Shown piece after piece: positions 61,306 to 64,000 of a stretch of DNA of 64,000 nucleotides. The stretch is from Modestobacter marinus (GTDB lineage Bacteria > Actinomycetota > Actinomycetes > Mycobacteriales > Geodermatophilaceae). The notes below the pieces were generated by a model, which had not been told where the DNA came from, did no database searches, and worked only from the letters and a program-made list of their open reading frames with translations. The stretch's first letter is position 1. Each line of letters opens with the position of its first letter. The translations under genes were made by a program, and so were the position numbers. The stretch is taken from assembly GCF_011758655.1 (NCBI RefSeq), contig NZ_JAAMPA010000003.1:434001-498000 (forward strand). Reading direction: 5' to 3'.

Positions 61306-62655
61306 ATGGCGAGCATGGACCGCCAGCAGGAGTTCGTCCTGCGCACCCTGGAGGAGCGCGACATCCGCTTCGTGCGGCTGTGGTTCACCGACGTCTCCGG
61401 CTACCTCAAGGCCGTCGCGGTGGCCCCGGCCGAGATCGAGGCCGCGTTCGCGGAGGGCATCGGCTTCGACGGCTCGGCGATCGAGGGCTTCGCCCGGGTC
61501 TACGAGTCCGACATGCTCGCCAAGCCCGACCCGGCCACCTTCCAGGTCATGCCGGGCTCGCGCGGGCAGGCCAGCGAGACCGCGCGGATGTTCTGCGACA
61601 TCACGCTGCCCGACGGCTCACCGGCCTGGGCCGACCCGCGGCACGTGCTGCGGCGGGCGCTGAGCAAGGCCGCCGACATGGGCTTCACCTTCTACACCCA
61701 CCCCGAGATCGAGTTCTTCCTGCTCAAGGACCTGCCCAGCGACGGCACGCCCCCGGAGCCGGCCGACGTCGGCGGCTACTTCGACCTCTCCACGCACAAC
61801 GTGGCGCACGACTTCCGCCGGGAGGCGGTCTTCGCGCTGGAGGCGATGGGCATCTCGGTGGAGTTCAGCCACCACGAGGTCGCCCCCGGCCAGCAGGAGA
61901 TCGACCTGCGGTACGCCGACGCGCTGTCCATGGCCGACAACATCATGACGCTGCGCCACGTCGTCCGTGAGGTGGCGCTGGCCCAGGGCGTGCACGCCAC
62001 GTTCATGCCCAAGCCCTTCACCGAGCTGGCCGGCTCGGCGATGCACACCCACCTGTCGCTGTTCGAGGGCGACCGCAACGCCTTCTCCGACCCGGCCGAC
62101 CCGATGCGGCTGTCGACGACCGGCAAGCAGTTCATCGCCGGGCTGCTCACCCACGCCCGGGAGATGACCGCGGTCACCAACCAGACGGTCAACTCCTACC
62201 GCCGGCTGCTGGCCGGCACCGAGGCGCCCACCGCGGCCACCTGGGGCCGGGCCAACCGGTCGGCGCTGGTGCGGCTGCCCTCCTACAAGCCCAACAAGGG
62301 CAACTCCGCCCGGGTCGAGGTCCGCTCGCCGGACTCGGCGTGCAACCCGTACCTGACCTTCGCGGTGCTGCTGGCCGCCGGCCTGCGCGGCATCGAGAAG
62401 GGCTACGAGCTGCCGCCGGAGGCCGAGGACGACGTGTGGTCGCTGACCGACACCGAGCGGCGGGCGGCCGGGTACGAGGACCTGCCGGTCTCCCTCGGCG
62501 AGGCGCTCACCGCCATGCAGGGCAGCGAGCTGGTCGCCGAGACCCTCGGTGAGCACGTCTTCGACTTCTTCCTGCGCAACAAGTGGGAGGAGTTCAACTC
62601 CTACCGGCAGAACGTGACCCCCTTCGAGCTGAAGCGCTACCTCCCCGGCCTGTAG
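61306..62655 (+). CDS. glnA2: glutamine synthetase, GlnA2 type
   Basis: A 449-residue type I glutamine synthetase close to M. tuberculosis GlnA2 (Rv2222c). Motifs: VRLWFTDVSGYLKAVAVAP, GFDGSAIEGFARV, HPEIEFFLL, EFSHHEVAPGQQEIDLRYAD, FMPKPF, GSAMHTHLSLF (ATP), NRSALVRLP and RVEVRSPDSACNPYL. It lacks the long C-terminal insert and the NLYDLPP adenylylation context of GlnA1, so it is probably not controlled by GlnE. GGAG lies 6 nt before the ATG. Besides ammonia, some actinobacterial GlnA-like enzymes take other amines. Confidence 0.9.
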   Translation: MASMDRQQEFVLRTLEERDIRFVRLWFTDVSGYLKAVAVAPAEIEAAFAEGIGFDGSAIEGFARVYESDMLAKPDPATFQVMPGSRGQASETARMFCDITLPDGSPAWADPRHVLRRALSKAADMGFTFYTHPEIEFFLLKDLPSDGTPPEPADVGGYFDLSTHNVAHDFRREAVFALEAMGISVEFSHHEVAPGQQEIDLRYADALSMADNIMTLRHVVREVALAQGVHATFMPKPFTELAGSAMHTHLSLFEGDRNAFSDPADPMRLSTTGKQFIAGLLTHAREMTAVTNQTVNSYRRLLAGTEAPTAATWGRANRSALVRLPSYKPNKGNSARVEVRSPDSACNPYLTFAVLLAAGLRGIEKGYELPPEAEDDVWSLTDTERRAAGYEDLPVSLGEALTAMQGSELVAETLGEHVFDFFLRNKWEEFNSYRQNVTPFELKRYLPGL

Positions 62656-62659
62656 GCGT

Positions 62660-62699
62660 CCCTCCTGGGACAGAAATGGCCATTTCTGTCCCAGGAGGG
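62660..62699. terminator. terminator: 40-bp perfect palindrome after glnA2
   Basis: Arms of 20 bp without spacer, beginning CCCTCCTGGGACAGAAATGG. The centre AAATGGCCATTT also forms the palindrome at 27663 inside the ABC exporter gene. It ends before the leaderless promoter of the next gene. Confidence 0.8.
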
Positions 62700-62707
62700 C
62701 GGGGAAC

Positions 62708-62713
62708 TAGCCT
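62708..62713 (+). promoter_or_regulatory. -10 element giving a leaderless mRNA
   Basis: TAGCCT, 6 nt before the ATG of the amidotransferase gene, just after the glnA2 terminator, so the gene has its own promoter. Confidence 0.5.
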
Positions 62714-62719
62714 CTCGGC

Positions 62720-63451
62720 ATGGCCCGCCTGCTCGTCGTCGTCCCCTCCGACACCGACCCGCCGACCCGGCTGGGGGAGTGGCTGACCGACGCCGGGCTG
62801 GAGCTCGACGAGCGGCGGCTGTCCCGCGGGGAGGCGCTGCCGGCCGACCTGACCGGCGTCGACGGGCTGCTCGTGCTCGGCGGGCCGCAGTCCTCGCTGG
62901 ACGCCGAGGAGGTCTCCCCGGAGCTGGTCGAGGTCCGGCACCTGCTGGGCCAGGCGGTGGCGGCCGACGTGCCGACCCTGGCCATCTGCCTGGGCGCCCA
63001 GCTGCTGGCCCAGGTCGGCGGCGGCAGCACCCGGGTGGGCGCCGACGGCCCGGAGGTGGGGGCGACGCTGGTCGCCAAGCGGGACGCCGCCGACGCCGAC
63101 CCGCTGTTCGGGCCGCTGCCGCTGTCGCCGGACGTGCTCGAGTGGCACCACGACGAGGTCGACCGGCTGCCGGCCGGCGCGACCCTGCTGGCCAGCAACC
63201 CGCGGTACCCGAACCAGGCCTTCCGAGTCGGCGAGCACGTCTACGGCCTGCAGTTCCACATCGAGACCGACCCGGCGCTGGTGCGGCAGTGGGCCGAGGG
63301 CGACGCGGTCGGGGTGGCCGGCAGCGGCCTGGACGTCGAGACGATCTGCGCCCGCGCGACCGCCGTGCACCCCGACCTCGCCGAGGTCTGGGCGCCCTTC
63401 GCGGCCCGGTTCGCCGACCTGGTGCGCGCTCGCGCCACCCACCGGAGCTGA
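62720..63451 (+). CDS. class I glutamine amidotransferase (GMP synthase-like)
   Basis: A 243-residue stand-alone amidotransferase. The nucleophile Cys is in AICLGAQLLAQ, the His in YGLQFHIETD, with Glu two residues on. Related proteins are often annotated as gamma-glutamyl hydrolase or GMP synthase glutamine domain, and some act in polyamine or amine nitrogen use. It lies between glnA2 and glnE and ends 2 bp before glnE, so it is probably co-transcribed with the latter. Confidence 0.88.
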   Translation: MARLLVVVPSDTDPPTRLGEWLTDAGLELDERRLSRGEALPADLTGVDGLLVLGGPQSSLDAEEVSPELVEVRHLLGQAVAADVPTLAICLGAQLLAQVGGGSTRVGADGPEVGATLVAKRDAADADPLFGPLPLSPDVLEWHHDEVDRLPAGATLLASNPRYPNQAFRVGEHVYGLQFHIETDPALVRQWAEGDAVGVAGSGLDVETICARATAVHPDLAEVWAPFAARFADLVRARATHRS

Positions 63452-63453
63452 CG

Positions 63454-64000
63454 GTGGCGGCTCCGCAGCTCGACGACGAGGTGCCCCGCCGGGCCGTCGT
63501 CCGGCTGGTGCGCTTCGGGTTCGACGACGGCGCCCGGGTGGCCCGGCTGCTGGCCTCCCCGGCGCTGGGCCTGTGGGACCTGGAGCGCAACGAGCCGGCC
63601 GACCCCGAGGCCGCCCCGGTGGTCTCCGCGCTGGCCCGCGCCGGCGACCCGGACCTCGCCGTCCGCTCACTGGCCCGGTTGGTCGAGGCCCTGGACGCCG
63701 CCGACCCCGGCGGCGAGCTCGCCGCCGCACTGCTGGCCCGGCTGCGCGGCTCGGCGACGGTGCGGTCCCGGCTGCTGGCCGTGCTGGGGGCCTCGGCGGG
63801 CCTGGCCGACCACCTGGCCGCGCACCCCACCGACTGGGTGGTGCTCGACACCGAGGACCGCACCGCCCGCCCCGCCCCGCACGAGCTCGAGCAGCAGCTG
63901 CTGTTCGCCGTCGGGGCCGACCCGCACGACCCGCCGTGGGGCGTGCGGCTGGGCACCGCGGCACCCGACGCCGACCCCGCCCGGGTCCGCGACCTCCGGC
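63454..64000 (+). CDS. glnE: glutamine synthetase adenylyltransferase (N-terminal part, continues past the window)
   Basis: The frame is open from the GTG at 63454 to the window end (182 codons). The start matches actinobacterial GlnE: VVRLVRFGFDDGARVARLLA, then LGLWDLERNEPADPEAAPVV and VLGASAGLADHLAAHPTDW. GlnE adds and removes AMP on glutamine synthetase GlnA1 to set its activity by nitrogen state. The catalytic nucleotidyltransferase motifs lie beyond the edge. Start two bases after the upstream stop. Confidence 0.88.
   Translation, partial: MAAPQLDDEVPRRAVVRLVRFGFDDGARVARLLASPALGLWDLERNEPADPEAAPVVSALARAGDPDLAVRSLARLVEALDAADPGGELAAALLARLRGSATVRSRLLAVLGASAGLADHLAAHPTDWVVLDTEDRTARPAPHELEQQLLFAVGADPHDPPWGVRLGTAAPDADPARVRDLR

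Overview
The window is chromosomal DNA of a very GC-rich actinobacterium. Gene content, codon use, leaderless TANNNT promoters and loop-less GC hairpin terminators suit Geodermatophilaceae (Blastococcus, Modestobacter, Geodermatophilus type), but no marker here proves the family. Part of the backbone appears in modified order relative to the Mycobacterium tuberculosis Rv2220-Rv2247 neighbourhood, recalled from memory: glnE, glnA2, panB, RNase H/phosphatase, zinc-ribbon protein, Nif3-like, ahpE, DUF3052, aceE, FasR-like activator, fabD, acpP, KAS and accD.

Layout. 1-500: a decayed IS481-type transposase with its repeated end sites beside tRNA-Met(CAT). 525-2797: an ASST-family lipoprotein and DUF3145. 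2940-9673: the fatty-acid operon fasR / fabD-fabH-acpP-fabF-accD (minus strand); fabD carries an extra C-terminal biotinyl/lipoyl-like domain. 9776-17030: pirin-like cupin, M20 amidohydrolase, AbiEi-type protein, aceE, DUF3052, AhpE-like peroxiredoxin. 17099-21030: tRNA-Val(TAC) and a 3.86-kb island bounded by a 34-bp copy of the tRNA 3' end. The island holds an uncharacterised membrane protein, a 59-residue protein, a wrecked IS3-family transposase and no visible integrase. 21104-34806: GGDEF-EAL protein, FUSC protein, a fused heterodimeric-type ABC exporter, GNAT, MRJP-family protein, and Nif3 / zinc ribbon / RNase H-phosphatase. 34881-39154: nadA and an aldoxime-to-acid module (AraC regulator, nitrilase, aldoxime dehydratase). 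39174-43779: TSUP permease, DoxX-like protein, double-module Lrp regulator, MFS exporter, PIG-L deacetylase. 43818-48601: RNase P RNA, a flagellin gene with no other flagellar gene in the window, a second GGDEF-EAL protein, DUF1232. 48687-54756: small hydrophilic proteins, an Rv2629-like protein, LacI regulator with GH10 xylanase, ChaB, potassium channel. 54689-59278: M24 peptidase, diguanylate cyclase, F420 reductase, panB. 59275-64000: nadE, glnA2, a class I amidotransferase and the start of glnE.

How the genes work together. The fab operon with accD makes and elongates malonyl-ACP under a FasR-type activator, and aceE supplies acetyl-CoA. nadA and nadE begin and end NAD synthesis. glnA2, the amidotransferase and glnE form a nitrogen block with a possible GlnR box. 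Three GGDEF proteins point to active c-di-GMP signalling. Several intergenic palindrome families recur, and one lies inside the ABC exporter reading frame at the junction of its two halves.
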